A stretch of 5,456 bases of DNA from ZCTH02-B3 sp036563895 (lineage in GTDB: Bacteria > Bacillota > Bacilli > Paenibacillales > Paenibacillaceae). This document shows positions 1 through 5,213 of this stretch, in pieces. The stretch lies in NCBI GenBank assembly GCA_036563895.1, contig DATCLN010000016.1, positions 1 through 5,456 on the forward strand. Direction: 5' to 3'. Below the pieces are notes generated by a model, which ran no database searches, was not told the DNA's origin, and saw only the letters and a list, made by a program, of their open reading frames with translations. A program made the position numbers and the translations under genes. Numbering within the stretch: position 1 is the first letter of the stretch; the number at the start of each line of letters is the position of its first letter.

Positions 1-2
1 GT

Positions 3-8
3 TATAAT
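3..8 (+). promoter_or_regulatory. -10 box of the hydrolase-tetR operon promoter
   Basis: A perfect TATAAT hexamer lies about 43 bases before the chosen start codon of the hydrolase gene. The matching -35 box would fall to the left of the window, so only half of the promoter is visible. Transcription would begin at roughly positions 14-17, inside the inverted repeat that follows, so a protein bound there should block the promoter. The call rests on the exact consensus and the position. Confidence 0.6.
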
Positions 9-23
9 ACTAATTGAATTAGT
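9..23. promoter_or_regulatory. Candidate TetR-family operator (15-bp perfect inverted repeat)
   Basis: ACTAATT-G-AATTAGT is a perfect 7-1-7 inverted repeat beginning at the base after the TATAAT box and covering the expected transcription start. The symmetry continues weakly outwards: one mismatched pair (8/24), then two more matching pairs (7/25 and 6/26). Size, symmetry and position fit an operator for a dimeric TetR-type repressor, and a TetR-family gene is the second gene of the same operon. Binding by that protein is inferred. Confidence 0.6.
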
Positions 24-50
24 TTTGTAAGAGTAGGAGTTGATGCTATC

Positions 51-773
51 TTGAAAATGGTACGGGCCGGAACGGTTTATCAGCTCACCTTTATGCCCCG
101 GTTGTTTCCGGTCAATTGTTATCTCATCGAAGAAGATGACGGTTTGACCCTGATCGACGCGGCCTTGCCCTACAGCGCAAAAGCCATTCTTCAGGCGATG
201 CGCAGGCTGGGAAAGCCGATCACCCGGATCGTGCTGACGCATGCCCACAGCGACCATGTCGGCGCGCTGGACGCCCTGAAACAGGCGCTTCCGGATGCGA
301 CGGTCCATATTTCCGCACGCGACGCCCGTTTGCTTCACGGGGATTTTTCGCTGGAAGCGGACGAACCCCGCACTCCGGTCCGGGGCGGATTTCCGAAGGC
401 GCTGAAAACGCGGGCGGATATTTTGCTGCAAGACGGCGACCGGATCGGTTCGTTGCTTGCCATTGCTGCTCCCGGCCACACCCCCGGGTCGATGGCCTTT
501 CTGGATACGCGAAACGGCGCCCTGATCGCCGGCGACGCCTTCCAGACACAGGGCGGCATTGCCGTGGCCGGGCAGTTTCGGCCATGGTTCCCTTTCCCCG
601 CCATGGCCACCTGGAGTAAAGGAAAAGCGTTGGAAAGCGCGCGAAAACTCCGTGCATACCAACCGACGCTTCTTGCGGCCGGACACGGAGAAATGCTGAA
701 CGAGCCCGGTCCCGCGATCGATCGGGCGATCGCCGAGGCGGAACGCGCGCTGGCACTCCATGCTTTCGTCTAG
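51..773 (+). CDS. MBL-fold metallo-hydrolase
   Basis: A single-domain metallo-beta-lactamase-fold protein of 240 residues, within the usual size for this soluble hydrolase group. The metal-binding set is complete: H64-A-H66-S-D68-H69 (the HxHxDH motif), H143 in PGHTPGS, D162 in AGDAF and H212 in AAGHGE. The protein should therefore bind two metal ions and hydrolyse an ester, thioester, lactone or similar bond in the cytoplasm; no signal peptide is visible. The closest type I recognise is the YflN-like group of Bacillus relatives, whose substrates are mostly unknown. The TTG at 51 is chosen because AGGAG (35-39) lies 11 bases upstream; the ATG at 57 would be 17 bases away. A three-codon frame (ATG at 43, stop at 52-54) overlaps this start. 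The gene is followed 12 bases later by a tetR gene and is probably controlled by it through the inverted repeat at 9-23. The family is certain; the substrate is unknown. Confidence 0.93.
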   Translation: MKMVRAGTVYQLTFMPRLFPVNCYLIEEDDGLTLIDAALPYSAKAILQAMRRLGKPITRIVLTHAHSDHVGALDALKQALPDATVHISARDARLLHGDFSLEADEPRTPVRGGFPKALKTRADILLQDGDRIGSLLAIAAPGHTPGSMAFLDTRNGALIAGDAFQTQGGIAVAGQFRPWFPFPAMATWSKGKALESARKLRAYQPTLLAAGHGEMLNEPGPAIDRAIAEAERALALHAFV

Positions 774-785
774 GAGCTGACATCC

Positions 786-1364
786 ATGCCAAGGGCCGGA
801 CTGGATCAACAGACAGTCGTCCAAATCGCGGCGGAACTGGCCGACGGGCACGGGCTGGAAAATCTGACGCTGGCCATGCTGGCGCAAAAACTGGGGATTC
901 GCACGCCTTCGCTTTACAATCACGTGAACGGGCTGCCGGAATTGCGAAGGAAGCTGACCCTTTACGGGTTAAACCGGCTGAGGGATGCGTTGGCGCGCGC
1001 GGCCATGGGCCGATCCGGCGACGAAGCCTTGCGGGCGATGGCCGAAGCGTATCTGGCCTTTGCCCGCAAGCATCCCGGATTGTACGAAGCCACCCAGCGT
1101 TCCCTTGACCGGCGGGATGCCGAAGTCGAACAAGCGGCGGCGGAGGCGATCGAACCCGTCCTTCGCGTGCTCGAGGCTTACGGCCTGCAGGGTGAAGCAG
1201 CGATCCACACGGTACGCGGGTTTCGCAGCCTTTTGCACGGTTTTGCTGACATCGAGCGGCAGGGCGGATTCGGCATGGAGGTCGACCCGGACGCCAGCTT
1301 TCACCTGCTGGTCGAGATTTTTTTGGCGGGCATTCATTCGCTTTCCGCGGGCAGCGAAAAATGA
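786..1364 (+). CDS. TetR/AcrR-family transcriptional regulator with WHG-type C-terminal domain
   Basis: A 192-residue DNA-binding regulator. The N-terminal helix-turn-helix spans about residues 10-48, with the typical TetR run LTLAMLAQKLGIRTPSLYNHV (27-47). The C-terminal part resembles the WHG domain (TetR_C_33 type): PGLYEA near 97, then RSLLHGF at 147-153 and GGFGM at 160-164. The W of the WHG signature is replaced here, but the HG and the following GGFG are kept. This domain forms the dimer and the ligand pocket. The ATG at 786 has an AGGAG that overlaps the stop codon of the hydrolase (772-776), nine bases upstream, so the two genes are translationally close and almost surely cotranscribed. 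The likely role is to repress its own operon by binding at 9-23 until a small molecule, perhaps a substrate of the hydrolase, releases it. That role is inferred; the family is clear. Confidence 0.93.
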   Translation: MPRAGLDQQTVVQIAAELADGHGLENLTLAMLAQKLGIRTPSLYNHVNGLPELRRKLTLYGLNRLRDALARAAMGRSGDEALRAMAEAYLAFARKHPGLYEATQRSLDRRDAEVEQAAAEAIEPVLRVLEAYGLQGEAAIHTVRGFRSLLHGFADIERQGGFGMEVDPDASFHLLVEIFLAGIHSLSAGSEK

Positions 1365-1536
1365 GTGCCGCGCTTCACAGCATCTTGCTCGGCACATGCG
1401 GCATGGCTGACACCGAACATTGCTTCTTCACCGCGCTCAGCTTATAGGCCGGGCTGACTGGCAGTGATTTTGTTGTGATTTTTTTAACTCATGGACGTAG
1501 AATTTGTCGAAGCTTGGTTGTTTGGATGCGAAAGTT

Positions 1537-1564
1537 TTGAATGGAAGACGGGCCCGGATATAAT
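1537..1564 (+). promoter_or_regulatory. Sigma-A-type promoter of the flavoprotein gene
   Basis: TTGAAT (1537-1542) and TATAAT (1559-1564) are separated by 16 bases, close to the sigma-A consensus. Transcription would start near 1570-1573. That is downstream of or on top of the possible ATG starts at 1491 and 1569, so a transcript from this promoter could not be translated from either of them. A weaker pair, TTGTGA (1473-1478) and TAGAAT (1498-1503), has a 19-base spacer and looks inferior. Confidence 0.62.
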
Positions 1565-1594
1565 CGAGATGGCTGTCATTCGGACAAAACTTGC

Positions 1595-1599
1595 AGGGA
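1595..1599 (+). promoter_or_regulatory. Ribosome binding site supporting the GTG start at 1608
   Basis: AGGGA lies eight bases before the GTG at 1608, a normal spacing. The competing site GGGGTGA (1605-1611) would serve a TTG at 1617 with five bases of spacing. Either choice places the start just before the FAD-binding strand and downstream of the promoter at 1537-1564. Confidence 0.45.
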
Positions 1600-1607
1600 A
1601 ATTCGGG

Positions 1608-2906
1608 GTGACCCATTTGGGCGGGAACTGGGACGTCATCGTGGTCGGCGGCGGGCCGGCGGGGCTCATGGCGGCGATCGCGGCGAGGGAAGGCGGCGCG
1701 CGTACGCTGCTGCTGGACAAGGGAGACCGGCTGGGGCGAAAGCTCGGCATCTCCGGCGGCGGACGCTGCAACGTGACCAACAACAAGGACACGGCCGAGC
1801 TCATCCGCTATTTTCCCGGGAACGGCCGTTTTCTGCACAGCGCCCTGTCGCGCTTCGGCAGCCGGGAGATCATCGCGTTCTTCGAATCCCTCGGGATCAG
1901 GCTCAAGGAAGAAGACGAAGGCCGCATGTTTCCCGCCACGGACAAGGCGAAGACGGTGGTCGCCGCCCTGGTGGGCCGGGTGCGGGAACTGGGCGTCCAC
2001 GTGAGGTTGAACGAGCCGGTGGAGCGCGTGCTGTTCGCGGACGGCCGGGCGGCCGGCGTGCGGCTGCGCAGCGGGGAAGAGATCGCGGCCCGTTGCGTTA
2101 TCGTGGCCACCGGCGGCAAATCCGTCCCCCACACCGGCTCAACCGGCGACGGCTACGAATGGGCCCGGGAGGCCGGCCACACCATCACGCCGCTGTACCC
2201 CACGGAAGTGCCGATCACCTCGGACGAGCCGTGGATTGTGAATCGCGAAGTCCAGGGGCTGTCCCTGCGCGGTGTGCGCCTCACGGTAGAAGACGGGAAA
2301 GGCAAGAAGCTTGCGGAACACGAGGGGGATATGATTTTCACCCATTTCGGCCTGTCCGGGCCCGCCGCGCTGCGCTGCAGCCAGTTCGTCGTGCGCGCCC
2401 TCATGGACGGCCGCGGCCCGGTGTCGGTGCGCATCGACCTTGTGCCGGGGCGAAGCGCCGACGAACTGGCCGGCCAGTGGCTGGCGGAAGCCCGCGCCGA
2501 ACCGCGCAAGGCGGTGAAGACGCTGCTGCGCCGGCATCTGCCGGACCGCCTCGTGCCGATCCTGCTGGAACGCGCCGGCCTGGACGGCGAGTCGCAGGCG
2601 GGCAACGTGCCCCGCACCGGCTGGCTCGCTTTGGCGGAGAGGTGCAAGAAGTTCAACGTGTCCGCCACCGGCACCCTGTCCCTCGAAGAAGCGTTCATCA
2701 CCGGCGGCGGCGTGAGCGTAAAAGAAGTGGACCCCCGCACCATGGAATCGAAGCTGATGCGAGGGCTTTATTTCTGCGGCGAAATCCTGGATGTGCACGG
2801 CTACACGGGCGGCTACAACATCACCGCCGCCTTCTCCACCGGCCGCGCGGCCGGCGAAGCTGCGGCAAAGGCGGCGCTTGAGGGAGTACAAAAGGCGAGA
2901 AACTAA
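1608..2906 (+). CDS. HI0933/YhiN-family NAD(P)/FAD-dependent oxidoreductase
   Basis: A flavoprotein of 432 residues from the GTG at 1608, close to the roughly 400-430 usual for this family (Bacillus YtfP, E. coli YhiN, H. influenzae HI0933). The N-terminal Rossmann strand DVIVVGGGPAG (9-19) binds FAD. It is followed by the family signature GRKLGISGGGRCNVTNN (43-59), a mid-protein ATGGKSVPHTGSTGDGY segment, and the C-terminal FAD-closing block CGEILDVHGYTGGYN (390-404). The reaction is not established for most members. Databases call the group aminoacetone oxidase-like or BaiN-like after single characterised relatives, and neither name should be taken as function here. The frame is open back to an ATG at 1491, but that extension holds the promoter, lacks family similarity that I recognise, and is visibly less GC-rich. 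GTG 1608 is chosen for its AGGGA site; TTG 1617 is nearly as good. The gene appears to stand alone, with separate promoters before and after it. Confidence 0.9.
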   Translation: MTHLGGNWDVIVVGGGPAGLMAAIAAREGGARTLLLDKGDRLGRKLGISGGGRCNVTNNKDTAELIRYFPGNGRFLHSALSRFGSREIIAFFESLGIRLKEEDEGRMFPATDKAKTVVAALVGRVRELGVHVRLNEPVERVLFADGRAAGVRLRSGEEIAARCVIVATGGKSVPHTGSTGDGYEWAREAGHTITPLYPTEVPITSDEPWIVNREVQGLSLRGVRLTVEDGKGKKLAEHEGDMIFTHFGLSGPAALRCSQFVVRALMDGRGPVSVRIDLVPGRSADELAGQWLAEARAEPRKAVKTLLRRHLPDRLVPILLERAGLDGESQAGNVPRTGWLALAERCKKFNVSATGTLSLEEAFITGGGVSVKEVDPRTMESKLMRGLYFCGEILDVHGYTGGYNITAAFSTGRAAGEAAAKAALEGVQKARN

Positions 2907-2932
2907 ACAGGCTTCCAAGTTGTCGATTGTTC

Positions 2933-2961
2933 TTTACATTTCACTTCACATCGTATATACT
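2933..2961 (+). promoter_or_regulatory. Sigma-A-type promoter of the padR-ABC transporter operon
   Basis: TTTACA (2933-2938) and TATACT (2956-2961) are separated by 17 bases, the optimal spacing. Each box differs from consensus by one base. Transcription should start near 2967-2970, giving a leader of about 50 bases before the padR start at 3017. The -10 region includes the small palindrome GTATATAC (2953-2960). The position between a stop codon and a complete three-gene unit supports the call. Confidence 0.72.
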
Positions 2962-2979
2962 GAAATCGGGCCAAATGGT

Positions 2980-3001
2980 CAACATTGAATATACAATATT
3001 G
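2980..3001. promoter_or_regulatory. Candidate PadR operator (22-bp near-palindrome in the leader)
   Basis: The two half-sites are CAACATTGAAT (2980-2990) and ATACAATATTG (2991-3001). Nine of eleven symmetric base pairs match; the exceptions are 2983/2998 and 2988/2993. The site lies about 10-30 bases downstream of the expected transcription start and ends 15 bases before the padR start codon. A dimeric winged-helix regulator bound here could stop RNA polymerase or block initiation. PadR-family regulators commonly repress their own operons, so self-binding is the natural reading, but it is inferred. Confidence 0.5.
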
Positions 3002-3006
3002 GTGGT

Positions 3007-3011
3007 GAGGA
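3007..3011 (+). promoter_or_regulatory. Ribosome binding site deciding the padR start
   Basis: GAGGA lies five bases before the GTG at 3017 and has no good alternative nearby. It rules against starts at ATG 2975 or at the GTGs at 3002 and 3005, which have no purine-rich site at proper spacing. Confidence 0.55.
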
Positions 3012-3016
3012 TCCGG

Positions 3017-3580
3017 GTGACGCGTTTAATGGTGCTCGGGTTGTTGACGCACAAGCCGATGTCCGGGTACGAAATCCAGCAGGTTTTGCAGATGACCCAG
3101 TCCGACAAGTGGGCCGGCATTCTGCCGGGCTCGATCTACCACGCCCTCAAGAAGATGGAAGGGGAAGGGCTCGTTCGGCTGGAATCCGTGGAGCATACGG
3201 GAAACCGCGCGAAGGCGATCTACCGGATCACGGACCGGGGCCGGGAGGAATTTCGGAAACTTCTGACGGAAGCGCTGAAGCAATCATCCGTGGTGTTTCC
3301 GACCGCCTTGTACACCGCAGTGTCCTTTCTGGAGGCGTTGCCGGCGGATGTCGCCATAGCCGCGCTGGAAGAGCAGAAACGGCGGATCGAAGCGGATTAT
3401 GAGGCCATGAAAGCCGGCGAGCGGGAAAAGGAGAAGTACGGCCCCGTCCCGCCGCACGTGCGGCTCGTCTTTCGGAACATGTACGAACAGTTCGAGTTGC
3501 AGTTGCGGTTGCTGAACGAATTGCAGGCCATACTCGCTGAAAATTCGCAAAATCCACAGACTTGGAGGTTCGAATCATGA
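3017..3580 (+). CDS. PadR-family transcriptional regulator
   Basis: A 187-residue regulator from the GTG at 3017. The N-terminal winged helix shows the PadR pattern clearly: LMVLGLLTHKPMSGYEIQQVL (4-24), then ILPGSIYHALKKMEGEGLV (35-53) as the recognition region, and the wing AKAIYRITDRGREEF. The C-terminal half (about 105-180) is charged and helical, as expected for the dimerising coiled-coil arm of the longer PadR (Vir-like C-terminal) subfamily. The frame is open further upstream to 2927, but that piece reads through the promoter and leader. It is the first gene of an operon with an ABC exporter; its stop codon overlaps the ATPase start by four bases (ATGA). PadR proteins in this setting usually repress a downstream transporter and let go on binding a toxic compound, which is the likely role here. 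The ligand is unknown. Confidence 0.92.
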   Translation: MTRLMVLGLLTHKPMSGYEIQQVLQMTQSDKWAGILPGSIYHALKKMEGEGLVRLESVEHTGNRAKAIYRITDRGREEFRKLLTEALKQSSVVFPTALYTAVSFLEALPADVAIAALEEQKRRIEADYEAMKAGEREKEKYGPVPPHVRLVFRNMYEQFELQLRLLNELQAILAENSQNPQTWRFES

Positions 3581-4287
3581 ATCGGGTGCTGCTTCGGGCG
3601 TCCGGGTTGGTCAAGCGGTATGGTTCCAAATCCGTTGTGAACGGCATCGACCTGGAAGTCCGGGAGAAGGAAGTGGTTGCCGTCATCGGGCCGAACGGAG
3701 CGGGGAAATCGACCACGCTCGACATGATCCTGGGCCTGAAACGACAGGACGCGGGAAGCGTAACGTACTGGCGTGACGATTACAAGGCAAGCGTAGGTGT
3801 GCAGCTCCAGTCGACGCCCTTTTTCCCGGGTTTGAGCGCATTGGATAATTTGAAGCTTTTCGCCGCTTTCCACAAGCGGAGGTTGTCCGTTGAGGAAGGC
3901 TTGCGGGTCCTGGAGCTTTGCGGCCTGCGGGATGTCGCCCGTACGGAGGCTTCCCGGCTGTCCGGCGGCCAGCAGAAGCGGCTGGCGATCGCCGTTGCGC
4001 TTGTGCACGAACCGAAACTGGTGTTTCTGGATGAGCCGACGGCGGCGCTCGACCCACGGGCGAGGCGGGAAATTCACGAACTGATTCGCCGTCTGGCGGA
4101 GTCCGGTACCTCTGTCGTTTTCACTTCGCATGACATGGAGGAGGTCGGCAAGCTGGCGGACCGGATTGTCATGATCCGGAGCGGGAGGGTCATGGCGCAC
4201 GGAACGCCGGAGGAATTGCTGGCGCGATATGAGGCGGCGAATCTGGAAGAACTTTATCTGAAACTGACCGAGGAGGGGGCGACATGA
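3577..4287 (+). CDS. ABC transporter ATP-binding protein (ABC-2 exporter type)
   Basis: A 236-residue nucleotide-binding subunit that would power an exporter from the cytoplasmic face of the membrane. All ATPase motifs are intact: A-loop Y15, Walker A GPNGAGKST (38-46), Q-loop Q78 in VGVQLQS, signature LSGGQQKR (128-135), Walker B LVFLDEP with catalytic E153, D-loop ALD and switch H185 in TSHD. It has the compact size of antibiotic-efflux or bacteriocin-immunity type ATPases and lacks the longer C-terminal extension seen in DrrA-like proteins. The ATG at 3577 is preferred because GGAGG (3564-3568) lies eight bases upstream; the upstream TTG at 3562 is part of that site. It overlaps padR and the permease gene by four bases each, so the three are cotranscribed and translationally coupled. 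The partner is the permease encoded directly after it. The exported substrate cannot be told from the sequence. Confidence 0.96.
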   Translation: MNRVLLRASGLVKRYGSKSVVNGIDLEVREKEVVAVIGPNGAGKSTTLDMILGLKRQDAGSVTYWRDDYKASVGVQLQSTPFFPGLSALDNLKLFAAFHKRRLSVEEGLRVLELCGLRDVARTEASRLSGGQQKRLAIAVALVHEPKLVFLDEPTAALDPRARREIHELIRRLAESGTSVVFTSHDMEEVGKLADRIVMIRSGRVMAHGTPEELLARYEAANLEELYLKLTEEGAT

Positions 4288-5048
4288 TCCGGACCGTATT
4301 TCGCATGATGCTCGTCACGAGCCTGAAAGACAAGATTACACTGTTTTACGCCTTGCTGTTCCCCATTCTTTTGATGGCCGGCTTGGGGTATTACTTCGAT
4401 TCGCCGGAATACCGCGAACGGCTGCTGGTCGGCGTGATTGCGCTCAGCACCTTGTTTTGGGCCGTACAGGGCGTTGCGTTCCAGGTTTACGGGCAGCGAA
4501 ACAAGGGCGTTTACAAGCTGCTGAAACTCACGCCGTTTCCGACCGTGTCTTTTGTGTTGGCGCTGACGCTTGCCCGGACGTTGCTCGGGCTATCCATCAA
4601 TGCGATCATTTTGCTCATCTGCGCGCCGATGTTCGGAATCGCCCTCCCATTTTCCGGCGTGATTCAGCTTCTGGTGATGCTCTTGAGCGGGATGCTCTGT
4701 TTCACGTGCCTCGGATTTTTGGTCGTCAATTTCGCTCGCCACGAAGGCCAGATCAACATGCTGTCCAATCTGCTGCAAATTCCCATGGTGTTCGGCAGCG
4801 ATGCGTTCTACAGCCTTTCGGCCGTGCCGGAATGGCTGGCGCGGGCGGGCAAATGTCTTCCGTTCGCTTATTTCGTCGACGGGCTTCAGGCCGCGGCGAA
4901 AGCGGATATCCAACCGTGGGGCGTTTCCATGGTCATCGTGCTCGCTTTTTCATTTGTCATCCTGGTTTTGGCCGCGTTGACGTTCCGGTGGGATCCGGAC
5001 CATCGGGAAATAGGGTTCCGGTTGAGAAAAAGCGCGGCCAACGGATAA
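4284..5048 (+). CDS. ABC-2 type transporter permease
   Basis: A 254-residue integral membrane protein forming the channel half of the exporter. About six hydrophobic segments can be seen by eye: roughly 18-38, 47-66, 88-116, 124-149, a weaker one near 160-176, and 212-234. A charged cytoplasmic tail follows (WDPDHREIGFRLRK). The amphipathic N-terminus before the first segment, the RNKGVYKLLKLTP loop at 72-84, and the NFARHEGQIN stretch (149-158) before segment five match the ABC-2 membrane family, in which the loop contacts the ATPase. It is a half-size protein, so the working pump should contain two copies together with two ATPase subunits. The start at 4284 has AGGAGG (4271-4276) seven bases upstream and overlaps the ATPase stop (ATGA). 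An intrinsic terminator follows 44 bases after the stop. Drug, peptide or lipid-like substrates are all possible. Confidence 0.93.
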   Translation: MIRTVFRMMLVTSLKDKITLFYALLFPILLMAGLGYYFDSPEYRERLLVGVIALSTLFWAVQGVAFQVYGQRNKGVYKLLKLTPFPTVSFVLALTLARTLLGLSINAIILLICAPMFGIALPFSGVIQLLVMLLSGMLCFTCLGFLVVNFARHEGQINMLSNLLQIPMVFGSDAFYSLSAVPEWLARAGKCLPFAYFVDGLQAAAKADIQPWGVSMVIVLAFSFVILVLAALTFRWDPDHREIGFRLRKSAANG

Positions 5049-5092
5049 AGCGATTCAATACAGACAAGACAACCGCATCGGCGAAACGGAAC

Positions 5093-5120
5093 GCCGCCGG
5101 GAAACCGGCGGCTCGCTTTT
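5093..5120 (+). terminator. Rho-independent terminator of the padR-ABC operon
   Basis: GCCGCCGG (5093-5100), a GAAA tetraloop, and CCGGCGGC (5105-5112) form a perfect 8-bp all-GC stem. It is followed by TCGCTTTT, whose last four bases are the U-tract. It sits 44 bases after the permease stop. The flanks could lengthen the stem through GCGA (5081-5084) and TCGC (5113-5116), with a bulge between. On the minus strand the hairpin is not followed by a T-run, so it looks directional. Confidence 0.85.
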
Positions 5121-5164
5121 CATGATTTCCGTTGTTCGAACACGGACGCCCGTAGACGTACACG

Positions 5165-5211
5165 GCTGGGACCCCACCGCCTTCATCCGCTTCCGTCCGC
5201 CTTGTCCCAGC
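5165..5211. repeat. Inverted repeat with 31-base loop between convergent genes
   Basis: GCTGGGAC (5165-5172) and GTCCCAGC (5204-5211) are perfect 8-bp complements. The loop carries two copies of CCGCCTT (5177-5183 region and 5197-5203 region) and a related CCGCTT. The structure begins two bases beyond the stop codon of the minus-strand oxidoreductase gene, so it could be the 3' end hairpin of that transcript. There is no U-tract after it in either direction, so it is not a standard terminator. Confidence 0.45.
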
Positions 5212-5213
5212 TC

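Noticed and set aside
1365..1490. Possible terminator after the tetR gene: GTGCCG (1365-1370) with CGGCAC (1390-1395), TCAGC (1437-1441) with GCTGA (1453-1457), the small palindrome CATGC-G-GCATG (1395-1405), and a run of seven T at 1479-1485.
   Set aside because: None of the short stems is directly followed by the T-run, the loops are long or the stems only 5-6 bp, and no hairpin of convincing stability adjoins the T-run. No terminator is called.
1473..1503. Alternative promoter TTGTGA - TAGAAT upstream of the flavoprotein gene.
   Set aside because: The 19-base spacer and imperfect boxes are clearly worse than the pair at 1537-1564.
1541..2881. Long alternative frame of about 446 codons overlapping the flavoprotein gene, plus several minus-strand open frames in the same region.
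   Set aside because: The products are arginine-, glycine- and proline-rich with no recognisable fold, typical of shadow frames in GC-rich DNA, while the chosen frame has full family motifs.
2927..3016. N-terminal extension of the PadR protein by up to 30 residues (starts at 2927, 2975, 3002 or 3005).
   Set aside because: The extension runs through the promoter and leader palindrome, has no proper ribosome binding site, and the PadR fold begins exactly after the GTG at 3017.
3397..4200. Minus-strand open frame of 267 codons opposite the padR-ATPase junction.
   Set aside because: It is fully antisense to two genes with intact conserved motifs, and its product has no recognisable domain.
5133..5142. 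Ten-base palindrome TGTTCGAACA, considered as a LexA-type or other operator.
   Set aside because: It does not fit the Gram-positive SOS box spacing (CGAAC-N4-GTTCG), lies between two gene ends and not at a promoter, and is short enough to be chance.
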